A DNA stretch of 64,000 nt from [Clostridium] celerecrescens 18A (GCF_002797975.1 NZ_PGET01000001.1:3603501-3667500); one strand, 5' to 3'; shown: positions 34,960 to 44,447, numbered from the stretch's first letter. Numbers and translations: made by a program. Notes: generated by a model not told the origin, from the letters alone.

Positions 34960-35106
34960 TTATTTCCTCTTCTTTATCAGCATGACTGCACCCAACAGTA
35001 CAAATACCAGACCAACGGTCATATACATGGCAGGAGATGGAAGCTGGGGTGATACAGTAATGAACAGGCAGCCTATGGCAATTAAAAATATGGTCCAGCT
35101 TTTCAT
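34960..35106 (-). CDS. Small membrane protein in PTS operon
   Basis: 48-aa protein with two hydrophobic segments (WTIFLIAIGCLFITVS and MYMTVGLVFVLLGAVMLI) joined by a Pro-rich turn and ending in KKRK, so a hairpin-like membrane protein with a cytoplasmic basic tail. GGGGAGA lies at the right distance before the ATG at 35106; the longer frame to 35148 has none. Its position between PTS IIC and GH1 suggests a transporter accessory, but I recognise no family with confidence. Confidence 0.7.
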   Translation of the reverse strand: MKSWTIFLIAIGCLFITVSPQLPSPAMYMTVGLVFVLLGAVMLIKKRK

Positions 35107-35209
35107 GGTCTCTCCCCTTCTTTCTCTGCTAAACTTAAGAACTGCCAAATCAGTTCTGTCAGGACAACCCCTGTGAACTGGTCTGGCAGCTCCATCTTAA
35201 TCTATGTTG

Positions 35210-36598
35210 CTATTCGTTTTTCATTTTATTCGCCATCATTACAAATGGTGTCCAGATGGCAAAAGATATAAACAGATTAAACAATGATACAAGTGCTGCC
35301 ATAAAGCTTCCGCCTGTTGCAAGGAAGGCATAGATGCCTGCAGGCATTACCCAGGGTACCGCTACGAAAACCGGAGGAATCAGGCCAATGGCAGTTGCGC
35401 CGTATGCGATGGTAGCACATACTGGAGGGACGATCAGCCATGGGATTAAATACACCGGGTTCAATACGATCGGCATACCGAAGATGATCGGCTCATTGAT
35501 ATTAAATACACCCATGGGCCAGGACAGCTTGGCAATGGCTTTCTGGTCATCCCTCTTAGAAAACAGGAAGATTGCAATAATAAGTCCTAAGGTAATTCCG
35601 GAACCGCCCATCTGGCAGTAGGCATCAAAGGAACCGCGGGTCCATAAGTATGGAAGATTCGCAGTGCTCTGGCTGGTGGTAAATGCCTCAATGTTCTGGT
35701 TTAAGGCCGTTAGATAGATACCGTCCATGATAGGAGCCAGTACGTTGTGCCCATGGAGACCAAAGAACCATAACAGCTGGATCAGGAATACCATGAAGAT
35801 TACGCTGAAGAAGCCTTGTGACAAGCTGAGGAGCGGTCTCTGGATATATGTGAGAACCATATCATTAATGGTGGAGCCTGTTGCGGTTATGCAGATCTGG
35901 GTTAAGATACCTGCAACATAAATGGCGATTACACCTGGAACGATTGCTGCAAATGCTTTGCTTACTGCTGGCGGTACAGAATCAGGAAGGTTGATGGTCA
36001 CCTTCTTCTGCATCAGCTTTATGTAAATCATGGTACAGATAAAGCCCATAATCAATGCGGTAAACAGACCACCGGAACCGGTATATCCGGAACCTAAGTA
36101 TCCCCAGCCGCTGACTCCGTTTAATGCAACACCGCCGCCTGGTGTGGCTGCCACGTCAAGTCCGAGACCTTTTAACTGGTCGGCAACTGCCGCTGCAACA
36201 CCTGGAAGCTCATAGTCGAAGGTAGCGCTTTGTCCCATACAGGTGACTAAGCTAGCGAATGCGATGACTCCGCCTGCAATGGCGTTTACATCGTAGGTTT
36301 TTGAAAGATTGTAGCCCAGAGCAAAAACAAATGCCAGAGCAAGAATTACGATAGAGCCAAAATATACATTGCCATTAACACTGATGATCGGAGACATGGC
36401 CTGGACAAAACCGGTCATACCTGCCTGATTTGGAAGGTCTCTTAAAAATACATTAAGTAAAACTGCTATGGAACCAACCATGGTAATTGGCATGATGGCA
36501 ATAAAGGCATCACGAATGGCAACCAGATGTTTCTGGGAACCAATTCTAGCTGCGATTGGCATAAATTTTGCTTCCATGAATGAATTAAATGCACCCAT
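35210..36598 (-). CDS. PTS lactose/cellobiose-type IIC permease
   Basis: 462-aa membrane translocation subunit of a beta-glucoside PTS. Family elements: MPIAARIGSQKHLVAIRDAFIAIMPITMVGS at the N-terminus, GLHGHNVLAPIMDGIY in the middle, GGSGITLGLIIAIFLFSK and the active-site NINEPIIFGMPIVLNPVYLIPW near residue 345. About ten membrane segments. With IIB upstream and GH1 downstream it imports and phosphorylates cellobiose-like sugars. A IIA is encoded in the neighbouring unit at 38598. Confidence 0.95.
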   Translation of the reverse strand: MGAFNSFMEAKFMPIAARIGSQKHLVAIRDAFIAIMPITMVGSIAVLLNVFLRDLPNQAGMTGFVQAMSPIISVNGNVYFGSIVILALAFVFALGYNLSKTYDVNAIAGGVIAFASLVTCMGQSATFDYELPGVAAAVADQLKGLGLDVAATPGGGVALNGVSGWGYLGSGYTGSGGLFTALIMGFICTMIYIKLMQKKVTINLPDSVPPAVSKAFAAIVPGVIAIYVAGILTQICITATGSTINDMVLTYIQRPLLSLSQGFFSVIFMVFLIQLLWFFGLHGHNVLAPIMDGIYLTALNQNIEAFTTSQSTANLPYLWTRGSFDAYCQMGGSGITLGLIIAIFLFSKRDDQKAIAKLSWPMGVFNINEPIIFGMPIVLNPVYLIPWLIVPPVCATIAYGATAIGLIPPVFVAVPWVMPAGIYAFLATGGSFMAALVSLFNLFISFAIWTPFVMMANKMKNE

Positions 36599-36660
36599 AA
36601 CTTCTTCTCCCTCTTTTATACTCCCCTAAATTTTTAGAACGGGGAGCTTCTTTTTCATAC

Positions 36661-36966
36661 TTACCCGTTTAACTTCCCCAGCGCCTGATCCAGTACCTTG
36701 GCGCCATTCATTGTGCCGTAAGCCATCATATCGATGACAAGCACAGGTTTCTCATTTTTCACTCTCTCGTTCATCTTCTTCTCAAGATAACGAACCTGAG
36801 GCCCTAATAAAATAATATCTGCCTTTTTCACTTCCTCAACGGATTCAGCATCTCCCACCGCCCAAATGGTGGCCTCCACGCCTTTTTCTGATGCTGCATC
36901 CTGCATTTTTTTTACAAGCATGCTTGTAGACATTCCCGCTGAGCAAACTAATAAAATATGATACAT
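36661..36966 (-). CDS. PTS lactose/cellobiose-type IIB component
   Basis: 101-aa cytoplasmic phosphocarrier. The P-loop-like LLVCSAGMSTSMLVKKM contains the phosphorylated Cys8; DIILLGPQVRY follows at the expected spacing. First gene of the PTS-GH1 operon, right behind the operator palindrome. Confidence 0.95.
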   Translation of the reverse strand: MYHILLVCSAGMSTSMLVKKMQDAASEKGVEATIWAVGDAESVEEVKKADIILLGPQVRYLEKKMNERVKNEKPVLVIDMMAYGTMNGAKVLDQALGKLNG

Positions 36967-36982
36967 CCTCGCACCCCTTTCT

Positions 36983-36996
36983 GTGGTCTAGACCAC
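36983..36996. promoter_or_regulatory. HutC/GntR-type operator
   Basis: GTGGTCTAGACCAC is a perfect 14-bp palindrome 17 nt before the IIB start. It matches the TGGTCTAGACCA-type sites known for HutC-subfamily GntR repressors such as NagR/DasR. Likely bound by the GntR encoded at 32398-33072. Only one copy seen in the window. Confidence 0.8.
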
Positions 36997-37007
36997 TTCT
37001 TCTTACC

Positions 37008-37028
37008 CATATGATACTATATCATATG
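37008..37028. promoter_or_regulatory. 21-bp palindrome in the PTS promoter region
   Basis: CATATGATA-CTA-TATCATATG, perfect 9-bp arms. It overlaps the likely -10 region (TATCAT with TTGTGT 17 bp upstream on the minus strand). It may be a second regulator site or just an AT-rich promoter. Confidence 0.55.
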
Positions 37029-37123
37029 CAAAAACACAAGCAAATTCTAAAATAAAAATAAACTTTTTATTTAATAATTAATATTTTCACCTTAAAACAT
37101 GCATTTTATCCGTTATAACGCCA

Positions 37124-37172
37124 TAAAAAAAGCTGTGAAACAGACTTTTTCAGTCAATTTCACAGCTTTTTC
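37124..37172. terminator. Terminator after the GH4 gene
   Basis: AAAAAAAGCTGTGAAA and TTTCACAGCTTTTT form a strong stem with flanking A/T runs just after the GH4 stop codon. It separates the IIA-GH4 unit from the IIB operon. Confidence 0.85.
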
Positions 37173-38507
37173 CTATTCTGGACTTTCGTTTTTAAAGAAT
37201 TGAGGGAGGTATTCTTTATGAGCCTCCAGCAATTCATGAATGACAGCATTGGCATCGTGATCGCTTGCACAAAGGGGATTCATGTTGAGAGCTGTCACTG
37301 CTAAATCCCGGTTTCCGGTGACAGCCGCTTCACAGACCAGGCGCTCAAAGGTCTTGATGGTTTGAATGGTCCCGTTAATCTGGGGCTTTAATTCGCCTAC
37401 GGTAATGGGCTTTGGACCGCCGCCTGTGATGATGCAGGCGGCCTCCACCGCACTGTCTGCCGGGAGGTTTGAGATCGTACCGTTGTTCCGTACGTCTACA
37501 TATTGGATATCGCCGGTATTGTTGTGCAGGGAGCAGATCAGGTTGCAGGCAGCATCGCTGTATCTGGCACCGCCTCTCATCTCCAGCTGCTTGGGCTTTA
37601 CATCCAGGTTCTCATCCTTGTACAGTTCAAACAGTTCCTCCTCCACCTTTTTTACCACTTCGCCCCGGACCCGGCCTTCCCTGTATTCCTTTAACTCCTC
37701 TTCCAGCTGCTCTTTGGTAAAGTAATAATAGTTGTGATAGGGGCAGGGGATGCAGTGGAGTCCCCGGATAAACTCCGGTGAAAACGGCAGGGTGGAAAAA
37801 TTCTTCATGGAAATAGCATCTTCGGCACTGATGTGCTGATAGATTTCCAGGATCTCTTCCAGCCTTGACTGTCCATCCACAAATACATCGGTAGCAAAGA
37901 TATGGTGGTTTAAGCCGGACAGCTCCATCGTCACCCGCTCCGGCTCCACATCTAAGAGTCTGGCAAAGCCATTTACCATATTGACCGGCACATTGCAAAG
38001 GCCGATCACCTTTTTATAATCCGTATATCTTATCACAGCCTCTGTGATCATTCCCGCAGGATTGGTGAAGTTGATCATCCATGCCTCCGGGCAAAGCTCT
38101 TTCATGTCCTTTACAATATCCAGAATCACCGGAATGGTGCGGAATGCCTTGAACATGCCTGCCGCTCCGTTTGTTTCCTGGCCGATCATGCCATGGCTTA
38201 AGGGGATCCGTTCATCCTTGATTCTGGCATCCAATAGCCCCACTCTCATCTGAGTCGTTACATAATCCGCATCTTTTAAAGCTTCCCTCCGGTCATACGA
38301 CAGAATCACCTTCATGGGAAGTCCCGCTTTTTTTACCATTCGCTGTGCAAGGGCGCCTACGGTCTCCAGCTTTTCCCTTCCTGCCTCAATATCCACCAGC
38401 CAAAGCTCTCTTACAGGCAGTTTTTCATAACGTTTGATAAACCCTTCCACCAGCTCCGGCGTATAAGAGGAGCCGCCCCCGATGGTAACGATTTTAATCC
38501 CTTCCAT
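37173..38507 (-). CDS. 6-phospho-beta-glucosidase (GH4)
   Basis: 444-aa NAD- and Mn2+-dependent family 4 glycosidase, hydrolysing 6-phospho-beta-glucosides through oxidation at C3. Rossmann start IVTIGGGSSYTPELVEGF, then GLLDARIKDERIPLSHGMIGQETNGAAG, INFTNPAGMITEA, IGLCNVPVNM (metal Cys) and ELSGLNHHIF (metal His). These are the expected motifs, in order. Cotranscribed with PTS IIA; functionally redundant with the GH1 enzyme though with a different mechanism. Confidence 0.94.
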   Translation of the reverse strand: MEGIKIVTIGGGSSYTPELVEGFIKRYEKLPVRELWLVDIEAGREKLETVGALAQRMVKKAGLPMKVILSYDRREALKDADYVTTQMRVGLLDARIKDERIPLSHGMIGQETNGAAGMFKAFRTIPVILDIVKDMKELCPEAWMINFTNPAGMITEAVIRYTDYKKVIGLCNVPVNMVNGFARLLDVEPERVTMELSGLNHHIFATDVFVDGQSRLEEILEIYQHISAEDAISMKNFSTLPFSPEFIRGLHCIPCPYHNYYYFTKEQLEEELKEYREGRVRGEVVKKVEEELFELYKDENLDVKPKQLEMRGGARYSDAACNLICSLHNNTGDIQYVDVRNNGTISNLPADSAVEAACIITGGGPKPITVGELKPQINGTIQTIKTFERLVCEAAVTGNRDLAVTALNMNPLCASDHDANAVIHELLEAHKEYLPQFFKNESPE

Positions 38508-38532
38508 TCTCTTTCTCCTTTTCCTGGATTGT

Positions 38533-38583
38533 AATAAGCCTTCTTGCTCCTGAGATTATGTCAGTGTGCAAGAAGGCTGTTAT
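38533..38583 (-). terminator. Intra-operon hairpin between PTS IIA and GH4
   Basis: AATAAGCCTTCTTGC and GCAAGAAGGCTGTTAT pair over about 14 bp around a 20-nt loop. No strong T run on the minus strand, so probably an attenuator or processing and stability element giving more IIA than GH4. Confidence 0.5.
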
Positions 38584-38597
38584 GGGTAAATCCTTAT

Positions 38598-38930
38598 TTA
38601 CTTTTCAATGGCGTCCTTTAAATCCTTGATCATCCGGTAAAGGTTTAAAACCTCCGCCGCCTGATCCTTTGCCATCATGGCCATGGTTAAATGATCCTGG
38701 GCATGTACCAGAATGATGTTTACCTCAACAGGATTCCCCTGGGCTTCCTGTTGGATCAAATCAATCTGGGACTGATGGGCAGATCTCATCTCAAGCTCCG
38801 CCTCTTTTAAGTATTTTTCCGCCTCCTCAAAGTTAAATTCTCTAGCAGATTCCATCGCCATCATGGAAAGCGATTTTGAATTTCCTGCGTTCATAATGAG
38901 CTGAAATGCTACAGCATAATTCTCATCCAT
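38598..38930 (-). CDS. PTS lactose/cellobiose-type IIA component
   Basis: 110-aa three-helix phosphocarrier. The active His is His76 in ILVHAQDHLTMA; the N-terminal FQLIMNAGNSKSLSMMAMESAREFNFEEAEK is typical of the family. It passes phosphate from HPr to a IIB, here probably the one at 36661. GGGGAGGAG ribosome site; own promoter at 38964-38992. Confidence 0.95.
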   Translation of the reverse strand: MDENYAVAFQLIMNAGNSKSLSMMAMESAREFNFEEAEKYLKEAELEMRSAHQSQIDLIQQEAQGNPVEVNIILVHAQDHLTMAMMAKDQAAEVLNLYRMIKDLKDAIEK

Positions 38931-38963
38931 GGTATACTCCTCCCCTATGTCAAATTTTTCTAT

Positions 38964-38992
38964 ATACTAGCACAAGCATCTTTTTTTTGCAA
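38964..38992 (-). promoter_or_regulatory. Promoter of the IIA-GH4 unit
   Basis: On the minus strand TTGCAA, a 17-bp spacer and TAGTAT, about 30 nt from the IIA start. No copy of the GntR operator is seen here. Confidence 0.6.
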
Positions 38993-39024
38993 GAGAAAGT
39001 AAAAAGAGAAGAAAAAATAAATTC

Positions 39025-40068
39025 TTAAGGCCTGTCGGAAAATGGAAGGCCGATATACCCTTCAATCAGCTTAAGAGTCTGTTCTAAACCTTTCTCATGG
39101 GTCCGTTCGGTCCCATGGGAAGCGTGAACTCCCGGACCGATCAAAGCGCCACAGATGTCATGACCGCCCTTAATGGCGCTTCCTACATCAGAACCGTAGT
39201 GAGGGAATACATCCACCGCAAAATCCAGGCCTCTTTCCTTTGCAACGGCAATGAGGCGGTTTGTCATTTCATAGTCATAAGGCCCGGTGGAATCCTGGGC
39301 ACAGATGGATACTTTTTTTTCATCACCGGTCAAGTCATCACCCAAAGCTCCCATGTCCACGGCAATAAACTCCTCTATATCTTCCGGTATCCAGCTTGCG
39401 CCATATCCCACCTCTTCATAATTGCTGATCACTAATTTAAGGGTCCTTTCCGGCTTATGCCCGGACTCCCATAAATCCTTTAATACTCCCATAAGGACTG
39501 CCACAGAAGCTTTATCATCCAAATGGCGGGATTTGATAAATCCGTTTTCCGTATGGACGAACATGGGATCAAAGCTGATGTAATCCCCAGGGGATATTTC
39601 CAGCTTCTTTACATCATCGATATTTTCTACCAACTCGTCCAGGCGTATCTCCATATTTTTTACCTTCCTCTCCAGAGTTCTGGCATTGTCATAAGTGTGG
39701 ACGGATGGCTCTTTTGTAAGTATGGTCCCGGTGTAGGTTTTTCCGGTTCTGGTGTGTACTTTGCAGTACATGCCTTCGATGGTCTCCATCATATAACCAC
39801 CCACAGGCACAATGGTGAGCATCCCTGTTTTGGTGATGGAACGGACCATAGCTCCCAGAGTGTCCACATGGGCGGATAAGCCTAAAACCTCCTGTTTCTG
39901 TCCGGGAACCTTAATGATGAGGCCGCCTTTCTTGTTATAAACAGAGGAAAATCCGAATTTCGAGGCCTCTTCCTGGATCGCATTCATGACTTCCCTGGTG
40001 TAGCCGCTGGGGCTTGGGATATTTACAATTTTTTCCAGAATTGATGTAACATATGACATTGTCTTCAT
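39025..40068 (-). CDS. M42-family metallo-aminopeptidase
   Basis: 347-aa cytoplasmic dinuclear zinc peptidase of the M42 (glutamyl aminopeptidase/PepA-TET) family. Metal and catalytic motifs: LSAHVDTLGAMV, FIKSRHLDDKASVAVL, ISNYEEVGYGA, AVDMGALGDDL and VHASHGTERTH. TET-type family members often act on oligopeptides or, in some cases, have been labelled endoglucanase-like; peptidase activity is the safer call. AAGGT ribosome site is weak. Monocistronic by layout. Confidence 0.92.
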   Translation of the reverse strand: MKTMSYVTSILEKIVNIPSPSGYTREVMNAIQEEASKFGFSSVYNKKGGLIIKVPGQKQEVLGLSAHVDTLGAMVRSITKTGMLTIVPVGGYMMETIEGMYCKVHTRTGKTYTGTILTKEPSVHTYDNARTLERKVKNMEIRLDELVENIDDVKKLEISPGDYISFDPMFVHTENGFIKSRHLDDKASVAVLMGVLKDLWESGHKPERTLKLVISNYEEVGYGASWIPEDIEEFIAVDMGALGDDLTGDEKKVSICAQDSTGPYDYEMTNRLIAVAKERGLDFAVDVFPHYGSDVGSAIKGGHDICGALIGPGVHASHGTERTHEKGLEQTLKLIEGYIGLPFSDRP

Positions 40069-40109
40069 GATGATTTACCTTCTTCTTTCTTTTTTCTTTT
40101 TGTGGTCTT

Positions 40110-40411
40110 TTACTGTAAATGTAAACTTTTGTATTGACTGGGAGTACATCCATTGCTTCGTAAAAACAGCTTGGAGTGATAGCTTAGATGATTATATCCA
40201 CAGACAAATGCGGCCTAAGTGATGCTGTCTGCGGTGTCTTTTAGAAGGCCGCTGCTGACCTTCAGCGTGTAAGAATTCAAAATATCAATGGGGGACTGGC
40301 CTTCCAATCCGGATAATCTGACAACCTGTCCTTTTGAATATAAAGCGGAATCCCGATCTGGTCATAACGGACGATTTCAGAGGCATCCTGCATGACATAG
40401 GAATCTATCAT
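40110..40411 (-). pseudogene. AraC-family regulator remnant, internally deleted
   Basis: From an ATG at 40411 behind GAAGGTGAGG, about 35 codons encode a typical Clostridial AraC N-terminus (SYVMQDASEIVRYDQIGIPLYIQ...). The frame then breaks. In another frame the sequence resumes with SPIDILNSYTLKVSSGLL...FVCGYNHLSYHSKLFLRSNGCTPSQYK, the second helix-turn-helix and signature of AraC proteins, ending at 40110, with an in-frame TAG in the middle. The centre (cupin domain and first helix-turn-helix) is deleted. An intact gene would be about 850 bp; 302 bp remain. Confidence 0.88.
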
Positions 40412-40576
40412 CAAATTTTCCTCACCTTCTCTAAATACGATTGTTACAATAAATAATAATAATTGTGATTGATAAGTGGGGCTCAGTGCATTATCATTAT
40501 ATCATATAAATCTTAAACCGGCAAAGAAGGTTAATCAATTCATTCCTATACAAAAATGAGGTTGGAGGAACAGAAC

Positions 40577-41123
40577 ATGCTGTCAGATTATCATATACAC
40601 ACTAATTTCAGTGATGATTCCCAGTGCCCTATGGAGGATTTTGAGCAATCATCAGGTAGGTGACAAGGAATTCTGGAATTATCAGTTCCAGGAGGGAAAA
40701 AGCCAGGAAGAATTTCAAACAGCTTATTATGAGGCCATTTATGAGGTTGTACAAAATTACAAGCAATACTCTGTCCTGGGCCACTTAGATATGATCAAAC
40801 GGTATGATACCTATGGGGATTATCCGGACAGCAAAATTATGGATGTAGTGGACAAAATACTCCGCTGCGTGATTGCTGACGGAAAAGGAATCGAGGTGAA
40901 TACTTCCAGCTTCCGATATGGCTTAAAGGACTTAACACCATCCACGGAGATCCTGAAGCGGTATCTTCAGTTAGGAGGACGTATCCTTACCATAGGCTCG
41001 GATAGCCATAAGATGGAGCATCTGGGGTACCATATTGGGGAAGTAAGGGGCATCTTGAAATAAATGGGATTCAAGCAAATCTGTACCTTTGAGCGCATGC
41101 AGCCCATTTATTGGGAGCTATGA
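40577..41123 (+). pseudogene. Histidinol-phosphatase-like PHP protein, decayed
   Basis: ATG at 40577 after TTGGAGGA gives LSDYHIHTNFSDDSQCPMEDF, the PHP metal-binding start, but the frame hits TGA after 28 codons. The main part resumes in another frame from about 40640 (FWNYQFQEGKSQEEFQTAYYE, SVLGHLDMIKRY, GKGIEVNTSSFRYG, ILTIGSDSHKMEHLGYHIGEV). A further in-frame TAA (41060s) cuts off the natural C-terminus (GFKQICTFERMQPIY, ending at 41123). Roughly 60-70 residues between the two N-terminal parts are missing. Two independent lesions mark it as a true pseudogene. Confidence 0.88.
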
Positions 41124-41124
41124 G

Positions 41125-41162
41125 AAAAGGTGCTGTCCTGCGGCCAGGACGGCACCTTTTTC
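41125..41162. terminator. Bidirectional terminator
   Basis: AAAAGGTGC-GTCCTG-CGG-CCAGGAC-GCACCTTTTT, with A and T runs on either side, between the decayed PHP gene (+) and glutamine synthetase (-). Confidence 0.88.
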
Positions 41163-41175
41163 ATATCCACTGCCA

Positions 41176-43293
41176 TTATACTTCGAAAATTAAATCTCCA
41201 TAACTTGGCATTGGCCAAAATTCTTTATCTACGATCATTTCCAGCTTATCAGCAGGATCACGGAGGGCTACCATGGCAGGTACTACCTCATCCCGGAAAG
41301 CATTTGCCCGTTCCTTGTTCCCTTCGATTGCCGTACATTTCGCGTCAGCCTCTGACAGAGCGGCCAGGGCTACCTTCATATCGGAAAGATAAGCACTTAC
41401 CTCTATGAGAAGCTCTTCCTGAACACTGGTATCGGCTGCCGGACACGCTGCCTTTACCTTTCCCAGGGAATCTGCAAGAAGAGATGCATACTTCACAGCC
41501 GCAGGGATGATCTGCTTTCCTGCCATGTCGATCATGGCTCTTGCCTCGATGTTAATGGCTTTGCTGTAAGCCTCATATTCGATCTCAACCCGGGATTCCA
41601 ACTCAGCCTTTGTGAATACCTTAAACTCCTCAAACATCTTTACTGAAGCCTCTGTGGTAAGAGCAGGAATCGCCTCAACCATTGACTTAAGGTTTGGAAG
41701 ACCTCTTCTTTCTGCTTCATCTACCCAGGCCTGAGAATAGCCATTGCCATTGAAAATAATCCTTCTATGAGCTGCCAGCTGCTCTTTAATCATGTCATGG
41801 ACTGCCGTATCAAAATCAGCAGCCTTCTCAAGGACATCTGCCGATTCTTTTAATGCCTCAGCAGCGATGGTGTTTAAAACCACATTAGGAGAAGAAATGG
41901 AATCAGAGGAACCAACCATTCGGAACTCGAACTTATTGCCGGTAAATGCAAATGGTGAGGTTCTGTTTCTGTCCGTAGCATCCTTGAATAAATCAGGCAG
42001 GGTTCTGACACCCGTTTTTAAGGTACCGCCCGCCTTGGAGCGGGTAGCCTCTCCGGTGCTGCAAAGCTGATCAACTACATCCTCTAGCTGTTCGCCGATG
42101 AATATGGAGATAATGGCCGGCGGCGCTTCATTTGCCCCAAGCCTGTGATCATTTCCAACATCAGCCGCAGATTCCCGAAGCAGATCCGCATGACGGTCAA
42201 CCGCCTTTAAGATACAGGACAGCACCAGCAGGAACTGGATGTTCTCATGGGGTGTTTCCCCTGGATTTAACAGGTTGATTCCATCGTCAGTGGTTAAAGA
42301 CCAGTTGTTATGCTTTCCGGAACCATTGACCCCTGCAAACGGCTTTTCATGAAGCAGGCAGTTTAATCCATGACGGCCAGCCACCTTTTTTAAGGTTTCC
42401 ATAACTAATTGATTATGATCAACCGCTACATTTGCCTGCTCATAGATAGGTGCCAGTTCATGCTGGGCGGGAGCAACTTCATTATGCTGGGTCTTTGCAG
42501 GCACACCTAACTTCCACAGCTCCTCATTTACTTCCTTCATAAAAGCCGCGATCCTCTCGCGGATAGAACCGAAGTAATGGTCTTCCAGCTCCTGTCCCTT
42601 CGGGGGCATCGCTCCGAACAGGGTGCGTCCGGCATAGATTAAATCTTTTCTCTGTAAATATTTTTCATGGTCGACCAGGAAATATTCCTGCTCGGCACCA
42701 ACAGAAGGAGTAACTCTTTTTGAGGTGGTATTTCCGAATAATCTTAAGATCCTTAAAGCCTGCTCGTCGACAGCTTCCATGGATCTTAAGAGCGGTGTTT
42801 TTTTGTCAAGAGCTTCTCCTGTATAAGAACAGAAAGCGGTGGGTATGCAGAGAGTAACGCCGATGGCATCTTCTCTTAAGAATGCAGGGGAAGTGCAATC
42901 CCAGGCGGTATAGCCTCTTGCTTCAAAAGTCGCCCTTAAGCCTCCGGACGGGAAAGAAGAAGCATCCGGCTCTCCCTTTACCAGTTCCTTCCCGGAAAAC
43001 TCCATAATTACCTTTCCTTCCGGTGTGGGGGCGGAGATGAAGGAATCATGTTTTTCAGCGGTAATTCCGGTAAGAGGCTGAAACCAATGGGTATAGTGAG
43101 TTGCGCCTCTTTCAATGGCCCAGTCTTTCATGGCATGTGCAACTACGTCTGCAATCGATGGATCCAGCACCGCACCATCCTCAATGGTTTTCTTTAATTT
43201 TTTGAAAACAGATTTTGGCAAGCGCTCTCTCATTACGGTTTCGTTAAATACATTCTTACCAAACAGCTCAGCTACGTTTACAACTTCGCTCAT
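41176..43293 (-). CDS. glnN: Type III glutamine synthetase
   Basis: 705-aa GSIII (GlnN) enzyme, making glutamine from glutamate, ammonia and ATP; far longer than GSI (about 440-470 aa). Diagnostic segments: [86 protein letters not shown] (ATP/metal site) and [23 protein letters not shown]-terminal [10 protein letters not shown] and the conserved helical tail are complete. GGGAGG ribosome site. Monocistronic, 178 nt downstream of the aldolase gene. Confidence 0.96.
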   Translation of the reverse strand: MSEVVNVAELFGKNVFNETVMRERLPKSVFKKLKKTIEDGAVLDPSIADVVAHAMKDWAIERGATHYTHWFQPLTGITAEKHDSFISAPTPEGKVIMEFSGKELVKGEPDASSFPSGGLRATFEARGYTAWDCTSPAFLREDAIGVTLCIPTAFCSYTGEALDKKTPLLRSMEAVDEQALRILRLFGNTTSKRVTPSVGAEQEYFLVDHEKYLQRKDLIYAGRTLFGAMPPKGQELEDHYFGSIRERIAAFMKEVNEELWKLGVPAKTQHNEVAPAQHELAPIYEQANVAVDHNQLVMETLKKVAGRHGLNCLLHEKPFAGVNGSGKHNNWSLTTDDGINLLNPGETPHENIQFLLVLSCILKAVDRHADLLRESAADVGNDHRLGANEAPPAIISIFIGEQLEDVVDQLCSTGEATRSKAGGTLKTGVRTLPDLFKDATDRNRTSPFAFTGNKFEFRMVGSSDSISSPNVVLNTIAAEALKESADVLEKAADFDTAVHDMIKEQLAAHRRIIFNGNGYSQAWVDEAERRGLPNLKSMVEAIPALTTEASVKMFEEFKVFTKAELESRVEIEYEAYSKAINIEARAMIDMAGKQIIPAAVKYASLLADSLGKVKAACPAADTSVQEELLIEVSAYLSDMKVALAALSEADAKCTAIEGNKERANAFRDEVVPAMVALRDPADKLEMIVDKEFWPMPSYGDLIFEV

Positions 43294-43373
43294 AAATTTT
43301 CCATCCTCCCATATTTTGATAAGTCAAACTGCCTTTATAGTCTCCTCGCGATCTGAATATGCGCATAAATCAG

Positions 43374-43404
43374 AAAAGGCGTCCTCCCGGTTAAGGAGAA
43401 CGCC
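43374..43404 (-). terminator. Terminator or attenuator between aldolase and glutamine synthetase
   Basis: GGCGT.CTCC pairs with GGAG.ACGCC (43378-43404), followed on the minus strand by TTTTC. About 70 nt past the aldolase stop and about 80 nt before glnN. Most simply the aldolase terminator; leader attenuation of glnN cannot be excluded. Confidence 0.65.
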
Positions 43405-43471
43405 ATCGTTCTTAAATTAAATTAAACCATTTTTCCCAAAAAATCAAGTACTTTTTTGAAAAATATTTTCC

Positions 43472-44335
43472 TTAAGCTTTACCAACGGAGCCAAATAATT
43501 CCATCTTCTCTTTTACAGTTGCTTTAATGGCATCTGTTCCAGGGGCGAGAAGCTTACGTGGATCAAAGCCTTTGCCTTCTAAATCCTTGCCTGCTTCAAT
43601 GTACTTACGGGTAGCTTCTGCAAAGGTAAGCTGGCACTCTGTATTCACATTGATCTTTGCAACGCCAAGGCTGATGGCCTTCTTGATCTGGTCTTCCGGG
43701 ATGCCTGTCCCACCGTGAAGTACTAAAGGCATATCGCCTACTTTCTCCTTGATGGCAGCCAGGGTCTCAAAACTTAAGCCTGCCCAGTTTTCCGGATATT
43801 TTCCGTGAATGTTGCCGATACCTGCTGCCAGCATGTTCACGCCTAAGTCTGCAACCTGCTTGCACTCATCAGGATCTGCGCATTCGCCCATACCAACTAC
43901 GCCGTCTTCCTCGCCGCCGATAGAACCAACCTCAGCTTCAATGGAAATTCCTTTTTCTGCACAGACTTTCACAAGCTCAGTCGTCTTCTCTACGTTCTCA
44001 GCGATAGGATAATGGGAACCGTCAAACATAATGGAAGAAAATCCTGCTTCAATGCACTTATAGCAGCCGCCATAGGAGCCATGATCCAGATGAAGTGCTA
44101 CGGGAACTGTAATGTTTAATTCTTCGATCATGGCTTTCACCATAGCTGATACGGTCTTATAGCCTGTCATGTATTTACCAGCGCCTTCGGATACACCCAG
44201 GATAACCGGGGATTTCAGTTCTTCGGCTGTCTGTAAAACAGCTTTCGTCCACTCAAGGTTGTTGATGTTGAACTGTCCAACTGCGTACTTTCCGTCTCTT
44301 GCCTTTTCAAGCATATCTTTTGCTGAAACTAACAT
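43472..44335 (-). CDS. fba: Class II fructose-1,6-bisphosphate aldolase
   Basis: 287-aa zinc aldolase of glycolysis and gluconeogenesis. HLDHG (zinc His and Asp), SSIMFDGSHYP, EAEVGSIGGEED, NIHGKYP and VLHGGTGIPE are the metal and phosphate site motifs. Start at 44335 (MLVSAKDML) after GGAGG; the 44350 frame start is inside the leader. Single gene with its own promoter. Confidence 0.96.
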   Translation of the reverse strand: MLVSAKDMLEKARDGKYAVGQFNINNLEWTKAVLQTAEELKSPVILGVSEGAGKYMTGYKTVSAMVKAMIEELNITVPVALHLDHGSYGGCYKCIEAGFSSIMFDGSHYPIAENVEKTTELVKVCAEKGISIEAEVGSIGGEEDGVVGMGECADPDECKQVADLGVNMLAAGIGNIHGKYPENWAGLSFETLAAIKEKVGDMPLVLHGGTGIPEDQIKKAISLGVAKINVNTECQLTFAEATRKYIEAGKDLEGKGFDPRKLLAPGTDAIKATVKEKMELFGSVGKA

Positions 44336-44375
44336 ATCACAAACCTCCATTTGTTTTTTTCTCTTACTCTATATT

Positions 44376-44404
44376 ATTATATACCATCTTACCCCATTTG
44401 GAAA
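44376..44404 (-). promoter_or_regulatory. Promoter of the aldolase gene
   Basis: On the minus strand TTTCCA, 17-bp spacer, TATAAT (44376-44381), about 40 nt before the coding start. Confidence 0.6.
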
Positions 44405-44447
44405 GAATAATTTTTCCAGATTGTCTTTTTTATAACAAAGTTACATT

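Noticed and set aside
43294..43471. Glutamine riboswitch or ANTAR-type leader before glnN
   Set aside because: I see neither the glnA-RNA core nor two hexaloop hairpins; the single hairpin is explained as the aldolase terminator.
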